Positions 52,756-61,174 of a DNA stretch of 64,000 nt are shown here, piece after piece. The translations under genes were made by a program, and so were the position numbers. This DNA is from TMED14 sp041158165. Its GTDB lineage: Bacteria > Bacteroidota > Bacteroidia > Flavobacteriales > Schleiferiaceae. The notes under the pieces are model-generated. The model worked only from the letters and a program-made list of their open reading frames with translations, was not told the origin of the DNA and searched no databases. Where the stretch lies: positions 28,357-92,356 of the forward strand of contig JBEBBW010000002.1 in assembly GCA_041158165.1 (NCBI GenBank), read 5' to 3'. How positions within the stretch are numbered: position 1 is the first letter of the stretch; each line of letters begins with the position of its first letter.

Positions 52756-53234
52756 TCGTTGAGGTGCAAAATTTGGGTCAGCAGCGCCTTGGAGCTGTTG
52801 ATGGGCTCCTCGAGCGCAATCATGGTTTCGGTATTGGAAACTCCGGGGATGTCGCTGATCTTAAAGATGATTTCCTTGGCGTGCTTGGTGTCTTGGCACC
52901 GGATTTTGGCAAAAATTCCGAATCGTCCTGTGGCGATGTGGGCCACTGTAACCTCGGGAATGGCCTTGAGCTCATCGATCACCTCGTGGGTGGCCGACGT
53001 CTTGCTCAGGTACACCCCGACGAATGCAATAAACCCATACCCCAACTGTTCGTAGTCGACCTGAAGGCTAGCCCCCTTGATGATGCCGGCCTTTTCAAGC
53101 TTCTTCACGCGGACGTGAATGGTTCCTGGGCTAACCCCCAGTTCTTTGGCGATGTCGGTGTAGGTCTTGCGGGCGTCCTCGAGCAGGTGGCGCAGGATTT
53201 CGCGGTCGACGTTGTCGAGCTTCAGTGCAGTCAT
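52749..53234 (-). CDS. Lrp/AsnC family transcriptional regulator
   Basis: This 161-residue regulator has an N-terminal winged helix (LDNVDREILRHLLEDARKTYTDIAKELGVSPGTIHVRVKKLEKAGII, signature within it) and a C-terminal RAM effector domain (VTVAHIATGRFGIFAKIRCQD). Lrp-type proteins sense amino acids and control amino-acid metabolism. It is last in the minus-strand order miaE > gcvT > lrp, six bases after gcvT, so it may regulate the glycine cleavage gene. Its effector is unknown. Confidence 0.88.
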   Translation of the reverse strand: MTALKLDNVDREILRHLLEDARKTYTDIAKELGVSPGTIHVRVKKLEKAGIIKGASLQVDYEQLGYGFIAFVGVYLSKTSATHEVIDELKAIPEVTVAHIATGRFGIFAKIRCQDTKHAKEIIFKISDIPGVSNTETMIALEEPINSSKALLTQILHLNDN

Positions 53235-53240
53235 TTCAGC

Positions 53241-54335
53241 TTAGGCTTTATAGAACGGGAGCGTAACCACTTCAGCCTTCAGAGCCTTGCCGCGGACCTC
53301 AACCCACACGGTGCTGCCCGGTGCCGCCGAAGCCGTGGGTACATAGGCCAGGCCGATGGCTTCGTTGATCGAAGGAGACATGGTTCCGCTCGTCACCACG
53401 CCAACCGCCGCACCTGACGCGTCCACAACAGGATAACCGTGGCGCGGCACGCCGCGGTCCAGCAACTTGATGCCCACGAGCTTGCGGGCTACGCCCTGCT
53501 CCTTTTGGGCCTTCAGCGCCATAGAGTTGGTGAATTCCTTGGTAAACTTGGTGATCCAACCTAAGCCGGCTTCAATGGGCGACGTTTCGTCGTCGATGTC
53601 GTTGCCGTAGAGGCAAAAGCCCATTTCGAGGCGCAGGGTGTCGCGCGCACCCAGGCCGATGGGCTCCAGTCCAAACGCTGCTCCAGCCTTCATAATGGCT
53701 TCCCATGCGGCGGCGGCATGGGCGTTGGGAAGGTAGATTTCAAATCCGCCTGCGCCAGTGTAGCCGGTGGCACTCACCAGAATGTTGGAGGCGCCAGCGA
53801 AGGAACCGATGCCAAAGGTGTAATAGGTCATGGCCGACAGATCCAAGTTGGTCAGTGACTGTAGCGCTTGAGCGGCCAACGGTCCTTGCACCGCCAACAA
53901 GGCAGTACCTTCGGAAGCGTCGCTCATAGCCACGTCGAACTTCGGTGCAAACTGCTGAAGCCAAGCCCAGTCCTTGGCCATGTTGCTGGCGTTCACGACG
54001 AGCATGTACTTGGTTTCGGTTACACAGTACACCAGTAAATCGTCCACGATACCGCCCGTAGCGTTGGGCAAGCAGCTGTACTGAATCTTGCCCGGCGTCA
54101 ATTTGGCCACATCGTTGCTGGTGACCGAATTGAGGAATTCCATTGCGCCAGCGCCTTCCACCCAAAATTCGCCCATGTGGGACACGTCAAACATGCCCAC
54201 TTTGCTGCGCACTACATGGTGCTCGTGGCTAACCCCAGCGTACTGAACGGGCATTTCGTAGCCCGCAAAAGGTACCATTTTGGCGCCGAGCGCCACATGC
54301 TGGTCAAATAAGGGAGTTTTCTTCAATAGTTCCAT
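53241..54335 (-). CDS. gcvT: Glycine cleavage system T protein (aminomethyltransferase)
   Basis: This 364-residue enzyme transfers the methylene group from the H-protein to tetrahydrofolate, releasing ammonia. Signatures are HVALGAKMVPFAGYEMPVQY, HHVVRSKVGMFDVSHMGEF, VNASNMAKDW, GYTGAGGFEIYLPN and ARDTLRLEMGFCLYGNDID. The C-terminal domain ends SINEAIGLAYVP. I use the ATG at 54335 because MELLKKTPLFDQH fits the family N-terminus; the open frame runs to 54401 but overlaps miaE. gcvH and gcvP are not in the window. Confidence 0.93.
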   Translation of the reverse strand: MELLKKTPLFDQHVALGAKMVPFAGYEMPVQYAGVSHEHHVVRSKVGMFDVSHMGEFWVEGAGAMEFLNSVTSNDVAKLTPGKIQYSCLPNATGGIVDDLLVYCVTETKYMLVVNASNMAKDWAWLQQFAPKFDVAMSDASEGTALLAVQGPLAAQALQSLTNLDLSAMTYYTFGIGSFAGASNILVSATGYTGAGGFEIYLPNAHAAAAWEAIMKAGAAFGLEPIGLGARDTLRLEMGFCLYGNDIDDETSPIEAGLGWITKFTKEFTNSMALKAQKEQGVARKLVGIKLLDRGVPRHGYPVVDASGAAVGVVTSGTMSPSINEAIGLAYVPTASAAPGSTVWVEVRGKALKAEVVTLPFYKA

Positions 54336-54348
54336 AATCAAGGGAGGG

Positions 54349-54930
54349 TTATCCGTGAACGCGTTCCGGGTTGGTAAAGGTTGCGACGACGCTGGCTTCA
54401 AAGGCGAGCAGCTCCTTCCAGAGCCGATCGACCTCTTCGCGGTTACCGTAGCGACGGGCGAACGTCAAAAACATCGTGTAGTGGTTGGCCTCTGAGGCCA
54501 TGAGGCGCCCATAAAACTGGGCTAATTCGGTGTCGCGAATCGATTCGCTCAGCACCCTAAAGCGCTCGCAGCTGCGGGCTTCGATCAGCGCCGCAATCAA
54601 GAGCCGGTGCACGAGGCGCACCATTCGGTTGCCGTGGGGCGCAAAAAATTTCGTCACGGCCGCCACGTATTCGTCTTTGCGCTCGCGTCCAAGGGTGAGT
54701 CCGCGCTCCAAAATGCGTTTGTGCACCATTTCAAAGTGGCTCATTTCTTCGCGAGCGAGTGCCGCCATTTCGGTAACCAACTCGCTGAGCTCGGGGTAGG
54801 TAATCATGAGCGAAATCGCCGTAGACGCGGCCTTTTGCTCGCAGTACGCGTGGTCGGTCAAGATCTCGCCAAGGTTCATTTCGGCGGCGCGAGCCCAACG
54901 CGGATCAGTCGGAAGTTTCAGCCCAAGCAT
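54349..54930 (-). CDS. miaE: tRNA-(ms[2]io[6]A)-hydroxylase
   Basis: This 193-residue diiron oxygenase hydroxylates the isopentenyl side chain of ms2i6A37 in tRNA. It is a helical ferritin-like protein. LTDHAYCEQKAASTAISLMI carries one Glu, LAREEMSHFEMVHKRI the EExxH metal motif, and LIEARSCERFRVLS with MASEANHYTMFL give the second ligand set. Length matches MiaE. The ATG at 54930 lies nine bases after a TACTTTTG box on the minus strand, and the gene starts 44 bases from the divergent MltF-like gene. Confidence 0.88.
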   Translation of the reverse strand: MLGLKLPTDPRWARAAEMNLGEILTDHAYCEQKAASTAISLMITYPELSELVTEMAALAREEMSHFEMVHKRILERGLTLGRERKDEYVAAVTKFFAPHGNRMVRLVHRLLIAALIEARSCERFRVLSESIRDTELAQFYGRLMASEANHYTMFLTFARRYGNREEVDRLWKELLAFEASVVATFTNPERVHG

Positions 54931-54939
54931 AATTCGTGG

Positions 54940-54947
54940 CAAAAGTA
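54940..54947 (-). promoter_or_regulatory. Start-proximal -7 box TACTTTTG before miaE
   Basis: A perfect minus-strand TAnnTTTG match ends nine bases before the miaE ATG. A plus-strand variant (GATCTTCG, 54962-54969) ends four bases before the divergent transglycosylase ATG at 54974. Confidence 0.4.
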
Positions 54948-54973
54948 CGGCCAAGGCGCCCGATCTTCGGGGC

Positions 54974-56299
54974 ATGTTCAAGCACTGGCGTTGGTGGCTC
55001 ACCTTGGCGGCGGTTTCGTTCATGGTCGGATCCCCGAATCCGTCCACCGAGCTCGACCGGACCGCCGTATGGAACGACACGTGGAGTGCCGGGCTGGTGC
55101 GCGTGGTCGTCGTTCCCGACCTCGGGGTCATGCAGCTTGAGGGCGGACGCGTGCTTGGGTACGACGTGCAACTCATCGAATGGTGGGGCCGCCGCACCGG
55201 CCACCCCATCGAATGGCAGTACGCCTCCTCCGTCAAAGAGGCGCTTGAGGCCGTTCGACTCGGAACCGCCGACGTGGCCGTCGGCCCCATTCCCGAAGCT
55301 GGAATGCTTGAATTGGCCGCAACCGAACCGGTGCGCTCCTTCCGCTGGACCCTAGTAGGCAAAAAGCCCGAAAATGGGACGTCGGACGCGAAGCGCTCAA
55401 AAAAGAAAAAGTCCGCGCGGCGCAAGGCGGTGAAGCCCAAAACCAGCATTCAAATTCCGGGTGATTTTCCAAAGCCCCTTTGGGTACTCGAAGCCGACAG
55501 CTTGAATGTGGTGCCGGCCGCCCAAACGATGTTCCGTTTTGCACGCCTCGACACCGCGCAATGGATCATGCCCGACTACATGGCTCGCGCCTGGGGCGTT
55601 CGCGGCACGTCGATGGCCAAGGGCAGTTTTCACTGGGCCGTGCGCACGAGCGACACGCTGCTGCTCGCCGAGCTGAACGACTTGGTTCGCGGTCGCGCCA
55701 GCCGCAACCAACGGGGTGCGCTTGCGAAAAAACCCATTCCGCGCCCCAGCGACCGAGACAGCTTGATATCGCCATTCGACGCCCTGCTGGTCGGCCACTC
55801 GGGATGGGACCGCTTCACCCTCAATGCATTGATATTCGCCGAAAGCCGCTTTAATCCGGGCATTGTGTCTCCGGCCGGCGCGGTGGGGCTCATGCAGCTC
55901 CTTCCCTCCACGGCTACGCGCATGAACCGCGGCCCGGTGGACCTGTACAACCCCAAGGCCAACATCAAGGTCGGAATTCGCTACCTGCGCTACTTAGACC
56001 TCTTCTGGAAAAACCGGGGAGTGCCTGACGACCAGCGCCTGCCGTTTGTCATGGCGTCCTACAACACGGGTCCTGCCCCGGTAGAGGGCGCAATGCGGCG
56101 CGCCAAAGCGAAGGGCTACGATCCCACGCGCTGGTTTGGCCACGTTGATCAGGTCGCCAAGGGCCCTGGCGGACACTATGCCCGCAAGACGCGCGACATG
56201 GCCCAGCAGTACCAGGGCTACGTGCAGTCCTGGCGACGGGCGCGAATGCGCACCGATTTAGCGCTGCCGACCGACGCTACTAAAACTGGAAGTAAATAA
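54974..56299 (+). CDS. MltF-like lytic transglycosylase with solute-binding-like domain
   Basis: This 441-residue protein has an uncleaved or signal-like hydrophobic start (HWRWWLTLAAVSFMVG). Residues about 35-260 resemble the SBP_bac_3 domain of MltF (VRVVVVPDLGVMQLEGG, VRLGTADVAVGPI). In place of part of this domain there is a lysine/arginine-rich linker (KRSKKKKSARRKAVKPK, about 137-153). Residues about 285-430 are an SLT domain with the catalytic glutamate in LIFAESRFNPGIVSPAGAVG, then GLMQLLPSTATRM, IKVGIRYLRYLDLFW and ASYNTGPAPV. It likely cleaves peptidoglycan in the periplasm. The last 20 bases overlap the 3' end of the MBOAT gene. Confidence 0.83.
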   Translation: MFKHWRWWLTLAAVSFMVGSPNPSTELDRTAVWNDTWSAGLVRVVVVPDLGVMQLEGGRVLGYDVQLIEWWGRRTGHPIEWQYASSVKEALEAVRLGTADVAVGPIPEAGMLELAATEPVRSFRWTLVGKKPENGTSDAKRSKKKKSARRKAVKPKTSIQIPGDFPKPLWVLEADSLNVVPAAQTMFRFARLDTAQWIMPDYMARAWGVRGTSMAKGSFHWAVRTSDTLLLAELNDLVRGRASRNQRGALAKKPIPRPSDRDSLISPFDALLVGHSGWDRFTLNALIFAESRFNPGIVSPAGAVGLMQLLPSTATRMNRGPVDLYNPKANIKVGIRYLRYLDLFWKNRGVPDDQRLPFVMASYNTGPAPVEGAMRRAKAKGYDPTRWFGHVDQVAKGPGGHYARKTRDMAQQYQGYVQSWRRARMRTDLALPTDATKTGSK

Positions 56300-57935
56300 A
56301 GGGCTGACTCTCGGCTGCCATGAATTGGTAGGCCACGAGGACCGACGCCACCGCTACAGCGACCCAGAGCACGGGATGCATCTGAGCGAACAGGCTGCGG
56401 TAGCGGTCCTTGAACTGCTCCGGAATCCAGTGGATGCCGAATCCGAGAAGGAGCACGGCCGCAGGGCGCCACCACGCCGCGAGCATGGCGCCCGACGGCG
56501 CTACGTCCCACGACGTCAGGAGCTGGTCGAGCATGGCCATGGCGGTGTCCCAGTCCGGGGCACGGAACCAAATCCGCGTGAACGTGATGAAGACTAACGT
56601 GACCAAAATTCCAACCCCGCGAAGTGCCCAGCCCTCAACGCGGTAGGGCCGCACCCGAGACCAAAGCTTGTAGGTCACGAGGCCAAGGCCGTTAAGGCCG
56701 CCCCAGACCACGAAATTCCAGGATGCGCCGTGCCATAGTCCGCCCAACAGCATGGTCAACAAGAGGTTAATGTTGGTATTGAACCCGCGGCGAAAAGCTG
56801 GAATGAACTGGTACAGCAGCAAGAACACCAGCACTAAGCCGGCCAAAGCATAAGACACCCACGAGGTCGGTGCCCACCAGGCCAGGCCAAAAAGACCCGC
56901 GAAAATCAAGACGTAGCTCGCGATGGACCCGCTGCGGTTGCCTCCGAGCGGAATGTAGAGGTAGTCTTTAAGCCAGCTCGACAGGGACATGTGCCAGCGC
57001 TTCCAGAATTCGGCGACGCTGCGTGCCTTGTAGGGCGAATCAAAGTTCTTCACGAGCGTGAAGCCCATCCACAGCGCAATGCCAATGGCGATGTCGGTGT
57101 AGCCGCTGAAGTCGGCATAAACCTGCATCGTGTAGGCCAGCAAGCCGAGGGCGTTTTCCCAGCCGGTGTACAGCGTAGGTTGGCTGAAAATGCGGTCTAC
57201 GAGGTGCACCGCCAAAAAGTCGGCGAGTATGACTTTTTTGAGAAAGCCGTTGACCACCCAAAAGAGTCCGAGGCCAAACTGCGCACGCGTCACGGCGTAG
57301 GGTTGGTACAGCTGGGGGACAAAGTCGCTGGCGCGCACGATCGGCCCCGCTACGAGCTGCGGAAAAAAGCTTACGTAAAAGGCAAAGTCGGTGAAGCGCT
57401 TGACGGGTTCGAGGTTACGGCGGTAGATGTCTACCGTGTAGCTCAAGCACTGAAAGGTGTAGAACGAAATGCCAACCGGCAGAAGAATCACGTCTTCGAT
57501 GAAGTCAGTGCCCAGGTGGGCGTTGCTCCAGCCGGCCCAGAAAGGCTGTGGATTCCAGGCCATCCCCGTGAGGTCGTTCCACACGTCGGCCGCAAAATAG
57601 GCGTACTTAAAAAAGAAGAGTACGCCAAGGTTACTGGCAATGCTTACGGCGAGCAGCGCCTTGCGCAGCAACGTATTCGTGCTTCGGTGCAGGGCGTGCC
57701 CGACGCCGTAGTCCACGGCGGTCGCAAACACAAGCAGGACGACGTACCACTGGCTGGTGTGGTAGTAAAAAAACCAGCTCGCCAGCATCAGGTAGGCGTT
57801 GCGCAACGCCAGACGGCGCTCCAGGGCGGCAAATCCGATCAGGACGACCGCGAAGAACACCCAAAAACCAAGCTCCAGGAAGGTCCAGGGCTTGCTCGCT
57901 TCCGCGCGGAGTAGCTCAAGAAGTGCGTCTACCAT
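56280..57935 (-). CDS. MBOAT family O-acyltransferase
   Basis: This 551-residue polytopic membrane protein is an AlgI/DltB-like O-acyltransferase. It shows SVAEFWKRWHMSLSSWLKDYLYIPLGG and the active-site histidine in LGGLWHGASWNFVVWGGLNG, with about ten hydrophobic segments. It moves acetyl groups across the membrane for O-acetylation of a surface polymer. The ATG at 57935 is preferred over an upstream 57989, because the protein's charged N-terminus starts there and it overlaps the stop of the SGNH gene by seven bases. It is the last gene of the LysM > SGNH > SGNH > MBOAT operon. Confidence 0.92.
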   Translation of the reverse strand: MVDALLELLRAEASKPWTFLELGFWVFFAVVLIGFAALERRLALRNAYLMLASWFFYYHTSQWYVVLLVFATAVDYGVGHALHRSTNTLLRKALLAVSIASNLGVLFFFKYAYFAADVWNDLTGMAWNPQPFWAGWSNAHLGTDFIEDVILLPVGISFYTFQCLSYTVDIYRRNLEPVKRFTDFAFYVSFFPQLVAGPIVRASDFVPQLYQPYAVTRAQFGLGLFWVVNGFLKKVILADFLAVHLVDRIFSQPTLYTGWENALGLLAYTMQVYADFSGYTDIAIGIALWMGFTLVKNFDSPYKARSVAEFWKRWHMSLSSWLKDYLYIPLGGNRSGSIASYVLIFAGLFGLAWWAPTSWVSYALAGLVLVFLLLYQFIPAFRRGFNTNINLLLTMLLGGLWHGASWNFVVWGGLNGLGLVTYKLWSRVRPYRVEGWALRGVGILVTLVFITFTRIWFRAPDWDTAMAMLDQLLTSWDVAPSGAMLAAWWRPAAVLLLGFGIHWIPEQFKDRYRSLFAQMHPVLWVAVAVASVLVAYQFMAAESQPFIYFQF

Positions 57936-59158
57936 GGCCTGAGTTCTTGGTGGCGAAGGTAGGCCGTGATCAGGGCTTGTGCGAACCACGCTGCTTGAGC
58001 CTCGTAGCCAACTTGGCTAAGGTGAATTCCGTCGGGCCGCGCCCACTGGTTGGCCATCCATCGGCGAACCGATCCGTAGCCCCCCATGGCGGCAAAAAAG
58101 TCGAAGACTGCCCCGTCGTGCTTGACCGCCAGGCGGCGCATGATGCGCTGAACCACGATCCCATGGGGATTATTCACACCTTGGTACAGGGCGTCGTTGT
58201 TGGTGAGCCAAATGAACGCCGCGCGGGGATTCACGCTGCGAACCGCGGCCACCAAGCTGTCGTACCGCCGCTCAAAGGCAAGGGTGTCAAAGTCGCCGCG
58301 GGCTTTGTGTGCGTCGTTAATACCGAGGCCAAACACGACGAGGTCCGGCGGAAGTTCGCGCAACTGCTCGGTGAAGCGCACAGCTTTTAAGTAGCTGTGG
58401 GTAGCAGCGCCGTTGACGCCAACCGAATGGTAGCGAATACCGTCGGGGTCCTGTGGGCGCAGCAGCAAACCTTCAAGGCTCAGGGTATCGCGGCGGCCGG
58501 CCCTCGGCTTCCACCCCACCACCACGGTGTCAATGGGCCGCTCAAACACCACTTCGATGCCGTCGGCGCGCCGAATCACCTCGCGCACTGGCCCCGCCAC
58601 GCTCGGCGGATTCAAAGAATCCGCACCCGGGTAAAAAAGCAGCAGCGACGTGGCGCGCAACGGAAGAACTTTATGCGCCAATGTAAACCCCGCAGAATCA
58701 GCCGTGTACGCCCGAATTCCGGCAAAACCCCAAGGGCCGCGGTGCTGGGGAACCGAACAGCGCTGGCCCACCCAGGTACCGTAGGATTTCACCGCGACGC
58801 TGCGCGGACCATTGGTTCCCGCCAGGGGGTACGGAAACAACCAACCAATCGAGCCGTGAACGTCGGGGGCAAACGCGTGAAGCTCGCGGCGAATGGCGTC
58901 GGTGAGCATGCCCGCTTGAACGTGGGAACCGCCGAGGTGCACCACGTTAATGCTGCCACGCCCCTCGTACACCAGCGTATCGAGCTGATGCCAAATTTCT
59001 GCAAGGCTGCTGTCCCCCCGGGGCAGAAACAGCTCGGGCCGCACTGCGGGGCTGGGCTTGGCACCCGGGGTTTGGCCTTCAGCGTGGGTCCCGCCCACGA
59101 AGCACTGCATGCACAGCAGCAGCAGCCCCAAGCGCCTCCAACCTACATTATTCGGCAT
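57929..59158 (-). CDS. SGNH/GDSL hydrolase-like protein (GGSH variant)
   Basis: This 409-residue secreted protein has a signal peptide (LGLLLLCMQCFVGGTHA). It is SGNH-like: block I is NVVHLGGSHVQAGML, with GGSH in place of GDSH, so the nucleophile Ser is kept. Block III is VFGLGINDAHKA and block V is RPDGIHLSQVGYEAQ (Asp and His of the triad). Such proteins commonly pair with MBOAT enzymes as the extracytoplasmic acetyltransferase or esterase. I start at the ATG at 59158, which overlaps the previous gene; the longer frame to 59203 lies inside that gene. The glycan acceptor is not known. Confidence 0.8.
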   Translation of the reverse strand: MPNNVGWRRLGLLLLCMQCFVGGTHAEGQTPGAKPSPAVRPELFLPRGDSSLAEIWHQLDTLVYEGRGSINVVHLGGSHVQAGMLTDAIRRELHAFAPDVHGSIGWLFPYPLAGTNGPRSVAVKSYGTWVGQRCSVPQHRGPWGFAGIRAYTADSAGFTLAHKVLPLRATSLLLFYPGADSLNPPSVAGPVREVIRRADGIEVVFERPIDTVVVGWKPRAGRRDTLSLEGLLLRPQDPDGIRYHSVGVNGAATHSYLKAVRFTEQLRELPPDLVVFGLGINDAHKARGDFDTLAFERRYDSLVAAVRSVNPRAAFIWLTNNDALYQGVNNPHGIVVQRIMRRLAVKHDGAVFDFFAAMGGYGSVRRWMANQWARPDGIHLSQVGYEAQAAWFAQALITAYLRHQELRPW

Positions 59159-60500
59159 TTCGGTGGCGGTCAAGTTCTTGCTGCAGCGCGAGCGCAAGAG
59201 CACGCCCCACCTTCCGGGCTCCGTTGGGCGTGAAGTGAATGTGGTCGGCGCCGGCCAAGGGCGGATTTCGCTGGGCCCAGTCGCTCATGCTTCCTGCTCC
59301 GCCCATGAACGAAAAGACATCGAAGAAGGCTGCGCCTTGGGCATGGGCTGCTTCGCGAAGTGCCGAACGCACCTCGTCGACGTAGGGATAGGTTTGCCAG
59401 TCGACGTCGACCTTGTGGGCCATGTCGCTGGGTCCGACCACCAGCACGTCCGCTTCGGGCAACGCCTGCTGTACTAGGGCAATTTGGCGTGCGAAGGCCT
59501 TGCCGTAGCGCTCAACCTCGGCCGACGACTTAAAGTAGGGCACAGCGTTTCCGCCAAACTGCAAAATGACCAGCCCTGGATTGGCCGAACGCAACGCCGC
59601 CACGAAGTGCGGCGGATTAATGCGCTTGAAGCCGAGGCCGTCTGCGCCGCGCATCGACACGTTGTCGACCGCCACGCCGCGCGTTCCGTCCCAGGCAGCT
59701 CCGTACCACAGCGGACTCTGGCCGTTGAATTCCACGCGCACTCGGCCCATGGGCTTGGGGGCTACAAACTCCATGGTCGACGGATCGCCCGCGCTGTAGT
59801 AGCGAATGTGGGAAAGGCTGTCTTCAAAATATACTTTGACTTCGGTCGGACCCTCGTACGGGCCAAGGAAGAGCGTCAGCTTCTGCGCGAGCCGCACCCG
59901 ATCGTAGCCGTAGTTCCGCGCACGGAATTCCATGCTTGCCGAACCGCCCTGGTAGCGGTGGGCGATGCCCCGAACGCCGTACAGGCCGTTGGCCTCACGG
60001 TCGCTGGGCCGTCCAAAGCAGGCGTAGCGCTGCCAGTTTCCGCTGGCTCGGTGGTCCACGCTCGCCATGGGCACAAACGGATCCATGCCCTGCAGACCCG
60101 GACCCATTCCGCCGTAGCGCTGCTGCAGCACGTCGCGCAAATCTGCTGAAATACGGTCGCCTTCGATTTGGGAATCGCCGTAGTGCAGCACGCGAACGAC
60201 GCGCTGGCCTGCGCCGCGAAGCGCACGGGCAAACTTGGCAAATCCCAAGGTGTCGCCTTCGGGAAACTCGATAAGGCCGACTTCGGCACCCGCTGGACGC
60301 TCCAATTCGTCAGCTTCTGTGGCGGAATCTGGTACCACAGCCAAGTCGGCGTCGGCCCCATACACCACGTCGAGCCATGCGCTATCAGGCCATTTCAGCC
60401 CGCTGGGCCGCCAGGCTTCTGGCCAAAGCGAAAGGCCGGCAAGCAGGACCAACGAGCTCACCACCACCACCAAGGTGCTCCACGGACTTTGACGCTTCAT
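59148..60500 (-). CDS. SGNH/GDSL family hydrolase
   Basis: This 450-residue membrane-anchored or secreted protein has one N-terminal hydrophobic segment (WSTLVVVVSSLVLLAGLSL). Block I is VVRVLHYGDSQIEGDRI (Ser nucleophile); the oxyanion Asn may be in ILQFGGNAVPYF; the triad is completed in ADHIHFTPNGARKVGRALA (Asp, His). It has a long mid-region of beta character (EVKVYFEDSLSHIRYY). It is the first SGNH gene of the cassette, overlapping the LysM gene by ATGA and the second SGNH gene by 11 bases. It probably adds or removes acyl groups on a cell-surface polymer. Confidence 0.85.
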   Translation of the reverse strand: MKRQSPWSTLVVVVSSLVLLAGLSLWPEAWRPSGLKWPDSAWLDVVYGADADLAVVPDSATEADELERPAGAEVGLIEFPEGDTLGFAKFARALRGAGQRVVRVLHYGDSQIEGDRISADLRDVLQQRYGGMGPGLQGMDPFVPMASVDHRASGNWQRYACFGRPSDREANGLYGVRGIAHRYQGGSASMEFRARNYGYDRVRLAQKLTLFLGPYEGPTEVKVYFEDSLSHIRYYSAGDPSTMEFVAPKPMGRVRVEFNGQSPLWYGAAWDGTRGVAVDNVSMRGADGLGFKRINPPHFVAALRSANPGLVILQFGGNAVPYFKSSAEVERYGKAFARQIALVQQALPEADVLVVGPSDMAHKVDVDWQTYPYVDEVRSALREAAHAQGAAFFDVFSFMGGAGSMSDWAQRNPPLAGADHIHFTPNGARKVGRALALALQQELDRHRNAE

Positions 60501-61132
60501 CGGGGTATTTTAAGTACTTGGCCTGGGTAAATGCGGTCAGAACCTTTGTTCGCAGCATAGAGTTCCTTCAAGGTTACACCCGGATACCGGCGCTGCAGTA
60601 CGCCAAAATTATCGCCAGAGCGCACCACGATGCGCAGCGCTTCGGGTTTCGGCGGAAGTTCACTCACGGTGGCCGCGGGCTGGGTCGCTGGGGCACCTTG
60701 CGGAGTGCTCGCCCACGCGGCACTGGGGGACCACTCTGGCCGAGCTTGCGCTATGGGGCGCACCGACGACCGGACCGGCACTTGGTTCCAGGGCACGAGG
60801 GCCTCAGTACGGTTGCGCACCGCACGCGGTGAACGAATCATCGCCCAATCGGCGCAAAGGCTGTCGCCAAAAAGGCAGTAGTAGTCCATCCAGAGTGTGC
60901 GCGCGGCGTCAAAAGCGTAGGCAGAATCTTGCTGAACCCGTTCCCAGCCAAAGCGCGCAGCGGCCGGCAGCGGTAGCCCAAACGCCCCGATGCGTGGGAC
61001 TACGGTATCGTGCTGCGCTTGGAGCTCGCGAAGCCGCGTGGGTTGGGTGTACACAGGTTGATAGGAGCCGACCAGCTGGGCTGAAAGGGTCGCTGGGACC
61101 AATCCGAGAAGTGCAAGGAAGCTTCGGCGCAT
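60497..61132 (-). CDS. Secreted LysM-domain protein
   Basis: This 211-residue protein has a signal peptide (MRRSFLALLGLVPATLSAQ), a central helical region without recognisable domain, a proline-rich spacer, and a C-terminal LysM domain (VVRSGDNFGVLQRRYPGVTL ... NKGSDRIYPGQVLKIPR) that binds peptidoglycan or chitin-like glycans. It heads the O-acetylation cassette, which suggests peptidoglycan or a wall-bound glycan as the acylated polymer. The ATG at 61132 lies six bases after a TACCTTTG box, a better start than the frame-initial codon at 61168. Confidence 0.83.
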   Translation of the reverse strand: MRRSFLALLGLVPATLSAQLVGSYQPVYTQPTRLRELQAQHDTVVPRIGAFGLPLPAAARFGWERVQQDSAYAFDAARTLWMDYYCLFGDSLCADWAMIRSPRAVRNRTEALVPWNQVPVRSSVRPIAQARPEWSPSAAWASTPQGAPATQPAATVSELPPKPEALRIVVRSGDNFGVLQRRYPGVTLKELYAANKGSDRIYPGQVLKIPR

Positions 61133-61138
61133 CGGTTT

Positions 61139-61168
61139 CAAAGGTACCGAACCGGCGGAATCAAGCAA
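61139..61168 (-). promoter_or_regulatory. Promoter TTG-N19-TACCTTTG, start-proximal, before the LysM gene
   Basis: On the minus strand a TTG at 61168-61166, a 19-base spacer and TACCTTTG at 61146-61139 match the Bacteroidota consensus fully. The -7 box ends six bases before the LysM ATG. It is the best-formed start-proximal promoter in the window. Confidence 0.6.
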
Positions 61169-61174
61169 TGCTGG

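Noticed and set aside
58397..59233. 278-residue plus-strand open frame opposite the second SGNH gene
   Set aside because: It mirrors a well-supported minus-strand coding region; composition (Arg/His/Gln-rich) is typical of shadow frames.
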